Assembly (NCBI RefSeq): GCF_029227915.1
Contig: NC_079880.1
Span: forward strand, 4,094,001-4,158,000
Reading direction: 5' to 3'
Origin: Hydractinia symbiolongicarpus
Lineage: Eukaryota; Cnidaria; Hydrozoa; Anthoathecata; Hydractiniidae
Length of the DNA: 64,000 nt
The notes beneath the pieces are model-generated. The model was not told the DNA's origin. It saw only the letters and a program-made list of their open reading frames with translations, and did no database searches. Shown in pieces: positions 11,261 to 25,470 of the stretch; the first letter of the stretch is position 1, and each line of letters begins with the position of its first letter. The position numbers and the translations under genes are program-made.

Positions 11261-11450
11261 CTCATTTCACGAACGATTTTTTAAATTATTTTTTCACCAC
11301 TAAAACGCATGAGACTTGTAGTTTTCAAAAATGTTTTCATTTTTGATGAGACGCTGAATAAAAGAAGTTTAATCGCCGGCAAACGAAAACCTGCGATTTC
11401 CCGTAAATCCTGGACTCAGCCCGTATAGTCAAAAGTATACAAAGAAAGTA
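10034..11450 (+). repeat. Seven-monomer tandem duplication, copy 2 (1,417 bp)
   Basis: Partner of 8,617-10,033. The left junction is visible at 10,020-10,040, where a GTCAAAAG tail is joined to CCCTGTGAG, a combination otherwise uncommon in this part. Downstream it continues into the CAGGGATTAAAC joint that starts the next super-unit copy. Confidence 0.85.
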
Positions 11451-11589
11451 CCCAGGGATTAAACTCACTTCCCAAACGATTTTTTAAATTATTATTTCAC
11501 CACTAAAACGCATGAGACTTGTAGTTCTCAAGAATGTTTTCATTTTTGATGAGACGCTGAATAAAAGCATTATAATCGCCGGCAAACGA

Positions 11590-14500
11590 AAACCGGCGAT
11601 TTCCGTAAATCCCGGGCTTGGCACGTATAATCGAATGTATACAAAGAAAGTACCCTGTGAGTAAACTCATTTCCAGAACGATTTTTTAAATTGTTTTTTC
11701 ACCACCAAAACGCATAAGACTTGTAGTTTTTAAAAATGTTTTCATTTTTGATGAGACGCTGAATAAAAGAAGTTTAATCGCCGGCAAACGAAAACCCGCG
11801 ATTTCCCGTAAATCCTGGACTCAGCCAGTATAGTCAAAAGTATACAAAGAAAGTACCCTGTGAGTAAACTCATTTCCAGAACGATTTTTTAAATTATTTT
11901 TTCACCACTAAAACGCATAAGACATGTAGTTTTTAAAAATGTTTTCATTTTTGATGAGACGCTGAATAAAAGAAGTTTAATCGCCGGCAAACGAAAACCC
12001 GCGATTTCCCGTAAATCCCGGCTTGGCCCGTATAGTCAAAAGTATACAAAGAAGCTACCCAGGGAGTAAACTCATTTCCCGAACGATTTTTTAAATTATT
12101 TTTTCACCACTAAAACGCATGAGACTTGTAGTTTGCAAATATGTTCTCATTTTTGAAGAGACGCTGAAAAAAAAGCAGTTTAATCGCCGGCAAACCAAAA
12201 CCTGCGATATCCCTAAATCCCGGACTCGGCCCGTATTGTCAAAAGTATACAAAGAAAGTACCCAGTTAGTAAACTCATTTCCAGAACGATTCTTTAAATT
12301 ATTTTTTCACGACTAAAACGCATAAGACTTGTAGTTTTTAAAAATGTTTTCATTTTTGATGAGACGCTGAATAAAAGAAGTTTAATCGCCGGCAAACGAA
12401 AACCCGCGATTTCCCGTAAATCCCGGGCTTGGCCTGTATAGTCAAAAGTATACAAAGAAAGTACCCAGGGAGTAAACTCATTTCCCGAACGATTTTTTAA
12501 ATTATTTTTTTACCACTAAAACGCATGAGACTTGTAGTTTTCAAAAATGTTTTCATTTTTGATGAGACGCTTAATAAAAGAGGTTTAATCGCCGGCAAAC
12601 GAAATCCGGCGTTTTCCCGTAAATCCGGGGCTTGGCCCGTATAGTCGAATCTATACAAAGAAAGTACCCAGGGAGTAAACTCATTTCCCGAACGATTTTT
12701 TATAATTTTTTTTCACCACTAAAACGCATGAGACTTGTAGTTTTCAAAAATGTTTTCATTTTTGATGAGACGCTTAATGAAAGAGGTTTAATCGCCGGAA
12801 AACGAAAACCCGCGATTTCCCGTAAATCCCGGGCTTGGCCCGTATAGTCGAATGTATACAAAGAAAGTACCCTGTGAGTAAACTCATTTTCAGAACGCTT
12901 TTTTAAATTATTTTTTCACCACTAAAACGCATAAGACTTGTAGTTTTTAAAAATGTTTTCATTTTTGATGAGACGCTGAATAAAAGAAGTTTAATTGCCG
13001 GCAAACGAAAACCCGCGATTTTCCGTAAATCCCGGCTTGGCCCGTATAGTCAAAAGTATACAAAGAAAGTACCCAGGGAGTAAACTCATTTCCCAAACGA
13101 TTTTTTAAATTATTTTTTCACCACTAAAACGCATGAGACTTGTAGTTTTCAAAAATGTTTTCATTTTTGATGAGACGCTGAATAAAAGCAGTATAATCGC
13201 CGGCAAACGAAAACCCGCGATTTCCCGTAAATCCCGGGCTTGGCACGTATAGTTGAATGTATACAAAGAAAGTACCCTGTGAGTAAACTCTTTTCCCGAA
13301 CGATTTTTTAAATTATTTTTTCACCACTAAAACCCATGAGACTTGTAGTTTTCAAATATGTTTTCATTTTTGATGAGACGCTGAAAGAAAGCAGTTTAAT
13401 CGCCGGCAAACGAAAACCTGCGATATCCCTAAATCCCGGACTCGGCCCGTATAGTCAAAAGTATACAAAGAAAGTACCCAGGGAGTAAACTCATTTCCAG
13501 AACGATTTTTTAAATTATTTTTTCACCACTAAAACGCATAAGACTTTTAGTTTTTAAAAATGTTTTCATTTTTGATGAGACGCTGAATAAAAGAAGTTTA
13601 ATCGCCGGCAAACGAAAACCCGCGATTTCCCGTAAATCCCGGGCTTGGCCCGAATAGTCAAAAGTATACAAAGAAAGTACCCAGGGAGTAAACTCATTTC
13701 CCGAACGATTTTTTAAATTATTTTTTCACCACTAAAACGCATGAGACTTGTAGTTTTTAAAAATGTTTTAATTTTTGATGAGACGCTGAATAAAAGAAGT
13801 TTAATCGCCCGCAAACGAAAACCCGCGATTTCCGGTAAATCCCGAGCTTGGCCCGTATAGTCAAAAGTATACAAAGAAAGTACCCAGGGAGTAAACTCAT
13901 TTACCGAACGATTTTTTAAATTACTTTTTCACCACTAAAACGCATGAGACTTGTAGTTTTTAAAAATGTCTTCATTTTTGATGAGACGCTGAATAAAAGA
14001 AGTTTAATCGCCGGAAAACGAAAACCTGCGATTTCCCGTAAATCCTGGACTCGGCCCGTATAGTCAAAAGTATACAAAGAAAGTACCCAGGGAGTAAAAT
14101 CATTTCCCAAACGATTTTTTAAATTATTATTTCACCACTAAAACGCATGAGACTTGTAGTTTTTAAAAATGTCTTCATTTTTGATGAGACGCTGAATAAA
14201 AGAAGTTTAATCGCCGGCAAACGAAAACCTGCGATTTCCCGTAAATCCTGGACTCGGCCCGTATAGTCAAAAGTATACAAAGAAAGTACCCAGGGAGTAA
14301 AATCATTTCCCAAACGATTTTTTAAATTATTATTTCACCACTAAAACGCATGAGACTTGTAGTTTTCAAGAATGTTTTCATTTTTGATGAGACGCTGAAT
14401 AAAAGCAGTTTAATCGCCGGCAAACGAAAACAAGCGATTTCCCGTGAATACCGGGCTTGGCACGTATAGTCGAATGTATACAAAGAAAGTACCCTGTGAG

Positions 14501-17059
14501 TAAACTCATTTCCAGAACGATTTTTTAAATTATTTTTTCACCACTAAAACGCATAAGACTTGTAGTTTTTAAAAATGTTTTCATTTTTGATGAGACGCTG
14601 AATAAAAGAAGTTTATTGGCCGGCAAACGAAAACCCGCGATTTCCCGTAAATCCCGTCTTGGCCCGTATAGTCAAAAGTATACAAAGAAAGTACCCAGGG
14701 AGTAAACTCATTTTCCGAACGATTTTTTAAATTATTTTTTCACCACTAAAACGCATGAGACTTGTAGTTTTCAAAAATGTTTTCATTTATGATGAGACGC
14801 TGAATAAAAGAAGTTTAATCGCCGTCAAACGAAAACCCGCGATTTCCCGTAAATCCCGGGGTTGGCACGTATAGTCGAATGCATACAAAGAAAGTACCCT
14901 GTGAGTAAACTCAATTCAAGAACGATTTTTTAAATTATTTTTTCACCATTAAAACGCATGAGACTTGTAGTTTTCAAAAATGATTTCATTTTTGATGAGA
15001 CGCTGAATAAAAGAAGTATAATCGCCGGAAAACGAAAACCTGCGATTTCCCTAAATCCCGGACTCGGCCCGTATAGTCAAAAGTATACAAAGAAAGTACC
15101 CAGGGAGTAAACTCATTTCCAGAATGATTTTTTAAATTATTTTTTCACCACTAAAACGCATAAGACTTGTAGTTTTTAAAAATGTTTTCATTTTTGATGA
15201 GACGCTGAATAAAAGAAGTTTAATCGCCGGCAAACAAAAACCCGCGATTTCCCGTAAACCCCGGGCTTGGCCCGTATAGTCAAAAGTATACAAAGAAAGT
15301 ACCCAGGGAGTAAACTCATTTCCCGAACGATTTTTTAAATTATTTTTCCACCACTAAAACGCATGAGACTTGTAGTTTTCAAAAATGTTTTCATTTTTGA
15401 TGAGACGCTGAATAAAAGCAGTATAATCGCCGGCAAACGAAAACCCGCGATTTCCCGTAAATCCCGGGCTTGGCACGTATAGTCGAATGTATACAAAGAA
15501 AGTACCCTGTGAGTAAACTCTTTTCCCGAACGATTTTTTAAATTATTTTTTCACCACTAAAACCCATGAGACTTGTAGTTTTCAAATATGTTTTCATTTT
15601 TGATGAGACGCTGAAAGAAAGCAGTTTAATCGCCGGCAAACGAAAACCTGCGATATCCCTAAATCCCGGACTCGGCCCGTATAGTCAAAAGTATACAAAG
15701 AAAGTACCCAGGGAGTAAACTCATTTCCAGAACGATTTTTTAAATTACTTTTTCACCACTAAAACGCATGAGACTTGTAGTTTTTAAAAATGTCTTCATT
15801 TTTGATGAGACGCTGAATAAAAGAAGTTTAATCGCCGGCAAACGAAAACCTGCGATTTCCCGTAAATCCTGGACTCGGCCCGTATAGTCAAAAGTATACA
15901 AAGAAAGTACCCAGGGAGTAAAATCATTTCCCAAACGATTTTTTAAATTATTATTTCACCACTAAAACGCATGAGACCTGTAGTTTTCAAGATTGTTTTC
16001 ATTTTTGATGAGACGCTGAATAAAAGCAGTTTAATCGCCGGCAAACGAAAACAAGCGATTTCCCGTGAATACCGGGCTTGGCACGTATAGTCGAATGTAT
16101 ACAAAGAAAGTACCCTGTGAGTAAACTCAATTCAAGAACGATTTTTTAAATTATTTTTTCACCACTAAAGCCCATGAGACTTGTAGTTTTTAAAAATGTT
16201 TTCATTTTTGATGAGACGCTGAATAAAAGAAGTTTAATCGCCGGCAAACGAAAACCCGCGATTTCCCGTAAATCCCGGCTTGGCCCGTATAGTCAAAAGT
16301 ATACAAAGAAAGTACCCAGGGAGTAAACTCATTTCCCGACCGATTTTTTAAATTATTTTTTCACCATTAAAACGCATGAGACTTGTAGTTTTCAAAAATG
16401 ATTTCATTTTTGATGAGACGCTGAATAAAAGAAGTTTAATCGCCGGAAAACGAAAACCTGCGATTTCCCTAAATCCCGGACTCGGCCCGTATAGTCAAAA
16501 GTATACAAAGAAAGTACCCAGGGAGTAAACTCATTTCCAGAACGATTTTTTAAATTATTTTTTCACCACTAAAACGCATAAGACTTGTAGTTTTTAAAAA
16601 TGTTTTCATTTTTGATGAGACGCTGAATAAAAGAAGTTTAATCGCCGGCAAACAAAAACACGCGATTTCCCGTAAACCCCGGGCTTGGCCCGTATAGTCA
16701 AAAGTATACAAAGAAAGTACCCAGGGAGTAAACTCATTTCCAGAACGATTTTTTAAATTATTTTTTCACCACTAAAACGCATAAGACTTTTAGTTTTTAA
16801 AAATGTTTTCATTTTTGATGAGACGCTGAATAAAAGAAGTTTAATCGCAGGCAAACGAAAACCCGCGATTTCCCGTAAATCCCGGGCTTGGCCCGAATAG
16901 TCAAAAGTATACAAAGAAAGTACCCAGGGAGTAAACTCATTTCCCGAACGATTTTTTAAATTATTTTTTCACCACTAAAACGCATGAGACTTGTTGTTTT
17001 TAAAAATGTTTTAATTTTTGATGAGACGCTGAATAAAAGAAGTTTAATCGCCGGCAAAC
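11590..17059 (+). repeat. Super-unit copy 1 (about 27 monomers, 5.47 kb)
   Basis: Monomer starts 11,714 to 14,755 pair with 17,185 to 20,226 at 5,471 bp. From 14,958 the pairing with 20,631 is 5,673 bp, because copy 1 lacks the monomer that begins at 20,429. The missing monomer was lost (or gained in copy 2) at a TTCACCA site. The copies are almost identical by eye; two differences seen are GAAGCTACCC versus GAAAGTACCC (about 12,052) and TCCCAAACG versus TCCCGAACG (about 13,095). Confidence 0.88.
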
Positions 17060-20000
17060 GAAAACCGGCGATTTCCGTAAATCCCGGGCTTGGCACGTAT
17101 AATCGAATGTATACAAAGAAAGTACCCTGTGAGTAAACTCATTTCCAGAACGATTTTTTAAATTGTTTTTCACCACCAAAACGCATAAGACTTGTAGTTT
17201 TTAAAAATGTTTTCATTTTTGATGAGACGCTGAATAAAAGAAGTTTAATCGCCGGCAAACGAAAACCCGCGATTTCCCGTAAATCCTGGACTCAGCCAGT
17301 ATAGTCAAAAGTATACAAAGAAAGTACCCTGTGAGTAAACTCATTTCCAGAACGATTTTTTAAATTATTTTTTCACCACTAAAACGCATAAGACATGTAG
17401 TTTTTAAAAATGTTTTCATTTTTGATGAGACGCTGAATAAAAGAAGTTTAATCGCCGGCAAACGAAAACCCGCGATTTCCCGTAAATCCCGGCTTGGCCC
17501 GTATAGTCAAAAGTATACAAAGAAAGTACCCAGGGAGTAAACTCATTTCCCGAACGATTTTTTAAATTATTTTTTCACCACTAAAACGCATGAGACTTGT
17601 AGTTTGCAAATATGTTCTCATTTTTGAAGAGACGCTGAAAAAAAAGCAGTTTAATCGCCGGCAAACCAAAACCTGCGATATCCCTAAATCCCGGACTCGG
17701 CCCGTATTGTCAAAAGTATACAAAGAAAGTACCCAGTTAGTAAACTCATTTCCAGAACGATTCTTTAAATTATTTTTTCACGACTAAAACGCATAAGACT
17801 TGTAGTTTTTAAAAATGTTTTCATTTTTGATGAGACGCTGAATAAAAGAAGTTTAATCGCCGGCAAACGAAAACCCGCGATTTCCCGTAAATCCCGGGCT
17901 TGGCCTGTATAGTCAAAAGTATACAAAGAAAGTACCCAGGGAGTAAACTCATTTCCCGAACGATTTTTTAAATTATTTTTTTACCACTAAAACGCATGAG
18001 ACTTGTAGTTTTCAAAAATGTTTTCATTTTTGATGAGACGCTTAATAAAAGAGGTTTAATCGCCGGCAAACGAAATCCGGCGTTTTCCCGTAAATCCGGG
18101 GCTTGGCCCGTATAGTCGAATCTATACAAAGAAAGTACCCAGGGAGTAAACTCATTTCCCGAACGATTTTTTATAATTTTTTTTCACCACTAAAACGCAT
18201 GAGACTTGTAGTTTTCAAAAATGTTTTCATTTTTGATGAGACGCTTAATGAAAGAGGTTTAATCGCCGGAAAACGAAAACCCGCGATTTCCCGTAAATCC
18301 CGGGCTTGGCCCGTATAGTCGAATGTATACAAAGAAAGTACCCTGTGAGTAAACTCATTTTCAGAACGCTTTTTTAAATTATTTTTTCACCACTAAAACG
18401 CATAAGACTTGTAGTTTTTAAAAATGTTTTCATTTTTGATGAGACGCTGAATAAAAGAAGTTTAATTGCCGGCAAACGAAAACCCGCGATTTTCCGTAAA
18501 TCCCGGCTTGGCCCGTATAGTCAAAAGTATACAAAGAAAGTACCCAGGGAGTAAACTCATTTCCCGAACGATTTTTTAAATTATTTTTTCACCACTAAAA
18601 CGCATGAGACTTGTAGTTTTCAAAAATGTTTTCATTTTTGATGAGACGCTGAATAAAAGCAGTATAATCGCCGGCAAACGAAAACCCGCGATTTCCCGTA
18701 AATCCCGGGCTTGGCACGTATAGTTGAATGTATACAAAGAAAGTACCCTGTGAGTAAACTCTTTTCCCGAACGATTTTTTAAATTATTTTTTCACCACTA
18801 AAACCCATGAGACTTGTAGTTTTCAAATATGTTTTCATTTTTGATGAGACGCTGAAAGAAAGCAGTTTAATCGCCGGCAAACGAAAACCTGCGATATCCC
18901 TAAATCCCGGACTCGGCCCGTATAGTCAAAAGTATACAAAGAAAGTACCCAGGGAGTAAACTCATTTCCAGAACGATTTTTTAAATTATTTTTTCACCAC
19001 TAAAACGCATAAGACTTTTAGTTTTTAAAAATGTTTTCATTTTTGATGAGACGCTGAATAAAAGAAGTTTAATCGCCGGCAAACGAAAACCCGCGATTTC
19101 CCGTAAATCCCGGGCTTGGCCCGAATAGTCAAAAGTATACAAAGAAAGTACCCAGGGAGTAAACTCATTTCCCGAACGATTTTTTAAATTATTTTTTCAC
19201 CACTAAAACGCATGAGACTTGTAGTTTTTAAAAATGTTTTAATTTTTGATGAGACGCTGAATAAAAGAAGTTTAATCGCCCGCAAACGAAAACCCGCGAT
19301 TTCCGGTAAATCCCGAGCTTGGCCCGTATAGTCAAAAGTATACAAAGAAAGTACCCAGGGAGTAAACTCATTTACCGAACGATTTTTTAAATTACTTTTT
19401 CACCACTAAAACGCATGAGACTTGTAGTTTTTAAAAATGTCTTCATTTTTGATGAGACGCTGAATAAAAGAAGTTTAATCGCCGGAAAACGAAAACCTGC
19501 GATTTCCCGTAAATCCTGGACTCGGCCCGTATAGTCAAAAGTATACAAAGAAAGTACCCAGGGAGTAAAATCATTTCCCAAACGATTTTTTAAATTATTA
19601 TTTCACCACTAAAACGCATGAGACTTGTAGTTTTTAAAAATGTCTTCATTTTTGATGAGACGCTGAATAAAAGAAGTTTAATCGCCGGCAAACGAAAACC
19701 TGCGATTTCCCGTAAATCCTGGACTCGGCCCGTATAGTCAAAAGTATACAAAGAAAGTACCCAGGGAGTAAAATCATTTCCCAAACGATTTTTTAAATTA
19801 TTATTTCACCACTAAAACGCATGAGACTTGTAGTTTTCAAGAATGTTTTCATTTTTGATGAGACGCTGAATAAAAGCAGTTTAATCGCCGGCAAACGAAA
19901 ACAAGCGATTTCCCGTGAATACCGGGCTTGGCACGTATAGTCGAATGTATACAAAGAAAGTACCCTGTGAGTAAACTCATTTCCAGAACGATTTTTTAAA

Positions 20001-22733
20001 TTATTTTTTCACCACTAAAACGCATAAGACTTGTAGTTTTTAAAAATGTTTTCATTTTTGATGAGACGCTGAATAAAAGAAGTTTATTGGCCGGCAAACG
20101 AAAACCCGCGATTTCCCGTAAATCCCGTCTTGGCCCGTATAGTCAAAAGTATACAAAGAAAGTACCCAGGGAGTAAACTCATTTTCCGAACGATTTTTTA
20201 AATTATTTTTTCACCACTAAAACGCATGAGACTTGTAGTTTTCAAAAATGTTTTCATTTATGATGAGACGCTGAATAAAAGAAGTTTAATCGCCGTCAAA
20301 CGAAAACCCGCGATTTCCCGTAAATCCCGGGGTTGGCACGTATAGTCGAATGCATACAAAGAAAGTACCCTGTGAGTAAACTCAATTCAAGAACGATTTT
20401 TTAAATTATTTTTTCACCACTAAAGCCCATGAGACTTGTAGTTTTTAAAAATGTTTTCATTTTTGATGAGACGCTGAATAAAAGAAGTTTAATCGCCGGC
20501 AAACGAAAACCCGCGATTTCCCGTAAATCCCGGCTTGGCCCGTATAGTCAAAAGTATACAAAGAAAGTACCCAGGGAGTAAACTCATTTCCCGACCGATT
20601 TTTTAAATTATTTTTTCACCATTAAAACGCATGAGACTTGTAGTTTTCAAAAATGATTTCATTTTTGATGAGACGCTGAATAAAAGAAGTATAATCGCCG
20701 GAAAACGAAAACCTGCGATTTCCCTAAATCCCGGACTCGGCCCGTATAGTCAAAAGTATACAAAGAAAGTACCCAGGGAGTAAACTCATTTCCAGAATGA
20801 TTTTTTAAATTATTTTTTCACCACTAAAACGCATAAGACTTGTAGTTTTTAAAAATGTTTTCATTTTTGATGAGACGCTGAATAAAAGAAGTTTAATCGC
20901 CGGCAAACAAAAACCCGCGATTTCCCGTAAACCCCGGGCTTGGCCCGTATAGTCAAAAGTATACAAAGAAAGTACCCAGGGAGTAAACTCATTTCCCGAA
21001 CGATTTTTTAAATTATTTTTTCACCACTAAAACGCATGAGACTTGTAGTTTTCAAAAATGTTTTCATTTTTGATGAGACGCTGAATAAAAGCAGTATAAT
21101 CGCCGGCAAACGAAAACCCGCGATTTCCCGTAAATCCCGGGCTTGGCACGTATAGTCGAATGTATACAAAGAAAGTACCCTGTGAGTAAACTCTTTTCCC
21201 GAACGATTTTTTAAATTATTTTTTCACCACTAAAACCCATGAGACTTGTAGTTTTCAAATATGTTTTCATTTTTGATGAGACGCTGAAAGAAAGCAGTTT
21301 AATCGCCGGCAAACGAAAACCTGCGATATCCCTAAATCCCGGACTCGGCCCGTATAGTCAAAAGTATACAAAGAAAGTACCCAGGGAGTAAACTCATTTC
21401 CAGAACGATTTTTTAAATTACTTTTTCACCACTAAAACGCATGAGACTTGTAGTTTTTAAAAATGTCTTCATTTTTGATGAGACGCTGAATAAAAGAAGT
21501 TTAATCGCCGGCAAACGAAAACCTGCGATTTCCCGTAAATCCTGGACTCGGCCCGTATAGTCAAAAGTATACAAAGAAAGTACCCAGGGAGTAAAATCAT
21601 TTCCCAAACGATTTTTTAAATTATTATTTCACCACTAAAACGCATGAGACTTGTAGTTTTCAAGAATGTTTTCATTTTTGATGAGACGCTGAATAAAAGC
21701 AGTTTAATCGCCGGCAAACGAAAACAAGCGATTTCCCGTGAATACCGGGCTTGGCACGTATAGTCGAATGTATACAAAGAAAGTACCCTGTGAGTAAACT
21801 CAATTCAAGAACGATTTTTTAAATTATTTTTTCACCACTAAAGCCCATGAGACTTGTAGTTTTTAAAAATGTTTTCATTTTTGATGAGACGCTGAATAAA
21901 AGAAGTTTAATCGCCGGCAAACGAAAACCCGCGATTTCCCGTAAATCCCGGCTTGGCCCGTATAGTCAAAAGTATACAAAGAAAGTACCCAGGGAGTAAA
22001 CTCATTTCCCGACCGATTTTTTAAATTATTTTTTCACCATTAAAACGCATGAGACTTGTAGTTTTCAAAAATGATTTCATTTTTGATGAGACGCTGAATA
22101 AAAGAAGTTTAATCGCCGGAAAACGAAAACCTGCGATTTCCCTAAATCCCGGACTCGGCCCGTATAGTCAAAAGTATACAAAGAAAGTACCCAGGGAGTA
22201 AACTCATTTCCAGAACGATTTTTTAAATTATTTTTTCACCACTAAAACGCATAAGACTTGTAGTTTTTAAAAATGTTTTCATTTTTGATGAGACGCTGAA
22301 TAAAAGAAGTTTAATCGCCGGCAAACAAAAACACGCGATTTCCCGTAAACCCCGGGCTTGGCCCGTATAGTCAAAAGTATACAAAGAAAGTACCCAGGGA
22401 GTAAACTCATTTCCAGAACGATTTTTTAAATTATTTTTTCACCACTAAAACGCATAAGACTTTTAGTTTTTAAAAATGTTTTCATTTTTGATGAGACGCT
22501 GAATAAAAGAAGTTTAATCGCAGGCAAACGAAAACCCGCGATTTCCCGTAAATCCCGGGCTTGGCCCGAATAGTCAAAAGTATACAAAGAAAGTACCCAG
22601 GGAGTAAACTCATTTCCCGAACGATTTTTTAAATTATTTTTTCACCACTAAAACGCATGAGACTTGTTGTTTTTAAAAATGTTTTAATTTTTGATGAGAC
22701 GCTGAATAAAAGAAGTTTAATCGCCGGCAAACG
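17060..22733 (+). repeat. Super-unit copy 2 (about 28 monomers, 5.67 kb)
   Basis: Tandem partner of 11,590-17,059. The junction lies in the monomer starting at 16,984. Its head (TTGTTGTTTTT, TTTTAATTTTT) matches the monomer at 22,657, while its tail (ACCGGCGATTTCCG, GTATAATCGAATG) matches the monomer at 11,512. That is the expected product of unequal crossing-over between those two monomer types. Confidence 0.88.
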
Positions 22734-23450
22734 AAAACCCGCGATTTCCGGTAAATCCCGAGCTTGGCCCGTATAGTCAAAAGTATACAAAGAAAGTACC
22801 CAGGGAGTAAACTCATTTCCCGAACGATTTTTTAAATTACTTTTTCACCACTAAAACGCATGAGACTTGTAGTTTTTAAAAATGTCTTCATTTTTGATGA
22901 GACGCTGAATAAAAGAAGTTTAATCGCCGGCAAACGAAAACCTGCGATTTCCCGTAAATCCTGGACTCGGCCCGTATAGTCAAAAGGATACAAAGAAAGT
23001 ACCCAGGGAGTAAACTCATTTCCCAAACGATTTTTTAAATTATTATTTCACCACTAAAACGCATGAGACTTGTAGTTTTTAAAAATGTTTTCATTTTTGA
23101 TGAGACGCTGAATAAAAGAAGTTTAATCGCCGGCAAACGAAAACCTGCGATTTCCCGTAAATCCTGGACTCGGCCCGTATAGTCAAAAGTATACAAAGAA
23201 AGTACCCAGGGAGTAAACTCATTTCCCAAACGATTTTTTAAATTATTATTTCACCACTAAAACGCATGAGACTTGTAGTTTTCAAGAATGTTTTCATTTT
23301 TGATGAGACGCTGAATAAAAGCAGTTTAATCGCCGGCAAACGAAAACAAGCGATTTCCCGTGAATACCGGGCTTGGCACGTATAGTCGAATGTATACAAA
23401 GAAAGTACCCTGTGAGTAAACTCAATTCAAGAACGATTTTTTAAATTATT
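22734..23450 (+). repeat. Transitional monomers between super-units and the 1-kb units
   Basis: Monomers at 22,860, 23,063 and 23,266 resemble those at 21,441 and 21,644 (CCTGGACTCGG with GTCTTC, then CAAGAATG with ACAAGCGATTTCCCGTGAATACC). No gene or insertion is present. Confidence 0.7.
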
Positions 23451-24460
23451 TTTTCACCACTAAAACGCATGAGACTTGTAGTTTTCAAAAATGATTTCAT
23501 TTTTGATGAGACGCTGAATAAAAGAAGTTTAATCGCCGGAAAACGAAAACCTGCGATTTCCCTAAATCCCGGACTCGGCCCGTATAGTCAAAAGTATACA
23601 AAGAAAGTACCCAGGAAGTAAACTCATTTCCAGAATGATTTTTTAAATTATTTTTTCACCACTAAAACGCATAAGACTTGTAGTTTTTAAAAATGTTTTC
23701 ATTTTTGATGAGACGCTGAATAAAAGAAGTTTAATCGCCGGCAAACAAAAACCCGCGATTTCCCGTAAACCCCGGGCTTGGCCCGTATAGTCAAAAGTAT
23801 ACAAAGAAAGTACCCAGGGAGTAAACTCATTTCCCGAACGATTTTTTATATTATTTTTTTACCACTAAACGCATGAGACTTGTAGTTTTCAAAAATATTT
23901 TCATATTTGATGGGTCGCTGAATAAAAGAAGTTTAATCGCCGGCAAACGAAAATCCGCGATTTCCCGTAAATCCCGGACTCGGCCCGTATAGTCAAAAGT
24001 ATACAAAGAAAGTACCCAGGGAGTAAACTCATTTCCCGAACGATTTTTTAAATATTTTTTCACCACTAAAACGCATGAGACTTGTAGTTTTTAAAAATGT
24101 TTTCATTTTTGATGAGACGCTGAATAAAAGAAGTTTAATGGCCGGCAAACGAAAACCCGCGATTTCCCGTAAATCCCGTCTTGGCCCGTATAGTCAAAAG
24201 TATACAAAGAAAGTACCCAGGGAGTAAACTCATTTTCCGAACGATTTTTTAAATTATTTTTTCACCACTAAAACACATGAGACTTGTAGTTTTTAAAAAT
24301 GTTTTCATTTTTGATGAGACGCTGAATAAAAGAAGTTTAATGGCCGGCAAACGAAAACCCGCGATTTCCCGTAAATCCCGTCTTGGCCCGTATAGTCAAA
24401 AGTATACAAAGAAAGTACCCAGGGAGTAAACTCATTTCCCGACCGATTTTTTAAATTATT
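23451..24460 (+). repeat. Five-monomer unit, copy 1 (1,010 bp)
   Basis: Monomer starts 23,469, 23,671, 23,873, 24,075 and 24,277 pair with 24,479 to 25,287 at 1,010 bp. The unit includes the marker monomer at 23,873 (ATATTTTCATATTTGATGGGTCGCTG) with the TTTATATTATTTTTTT and CACTAAACGC tracts just before it. Confidence 0.85.
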
Positions 24461-25470
24461 TTTTCACCATTAAAACGCATGAGACTTGTAGTTTTCAAAA
24501 ATGATTTCATTTTTGATGAGACGCTGAATAAAAGAAGTTTAATCGCCGGAAAACGAAAACCTGCGATTTCCCTAAATCCCGGACTCGGCCCGTATAGTCA
24601 AAAGTATACAAAGAAAGTACCCAGGAAGTAAACTCATTTCCAGAATGATTTTTTAAATTATTTTTTCACCACTAAAACGCATAAGACTTGTAGTTTTTAA
24701 AAATGTTTTCATTTTTGATGAGACGCTGAATAAAAGAAGTTTAATCGCCGGCAAACAAAAACCCGCGATTTCCCGTAAACCCCGGGCTTGGCCCGTATAG
24801 TCAAAAGTATACAAAGAAAGTACCCAGGGAGTAAACTCATTTCCCGAACGATTTTTTATATTATTTTTTTACCACTAAACGCATGAGACTTGTAGTTTTC
24901 AAAAATATTTTCATATTTGATGGGTCGCTGAATAAAAGAAGTTTAATCGCCGGCAAACGAAAATCCGCGATTTCCCGTAAATCCCGGACTCGGCCCGTAT
25001 AGTCAAAAGTATACAAAGAAAGTACCCAGGGAGTAAACTCATTTCCCGAACGATTTTTTAAATATTTTTTCACCACTAAAACGCATGAGACTTGTAGTTT
25101 TTAAAAATGTTTTCATTTTTGATGAGACGCTGAATAAAAGAAGTTTAATGGCCGGCAAACGAAAACCCGCGATTTCCCGTAAATCCCGTCTTGGCCCGTA
25201 TAGTCAAAAGTATACAAAGAAAGTACCCAGGGAGTAAACTCATTTTCCGAACGATTTTTTAAATTATTTTTTCACCACTAAAACGCATGAGACTTGTAGT
25301 TTTTAAAAATGTTTTCATTTTTGATGAGACGCTGAATAAAAGAAGTTTAATGGCCGGCAAACGAAAACCCGCGATTTCCCGTAAATCCCGTCTTGGCCCG
25401 TATAGTCAAAAGTATACAAAGAAAGTACCCAGGGAGTAAACTCCTTTCCCGACCGATTTTTTAAATTATT
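24461..25470 (+). repeat. Five-monomer unit, copy 2 (1,010 bp)
   Basis: Tandem partner of 23,451-24,460. Differences seen are few, for example AACACATGAG (near 24,275) versus AACGCATGAG. At 25,489 the expected CAAAAATGATTTC monomer is replaced by an AAGCCC-headed one, which ends the run. Confidence 0.82.
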
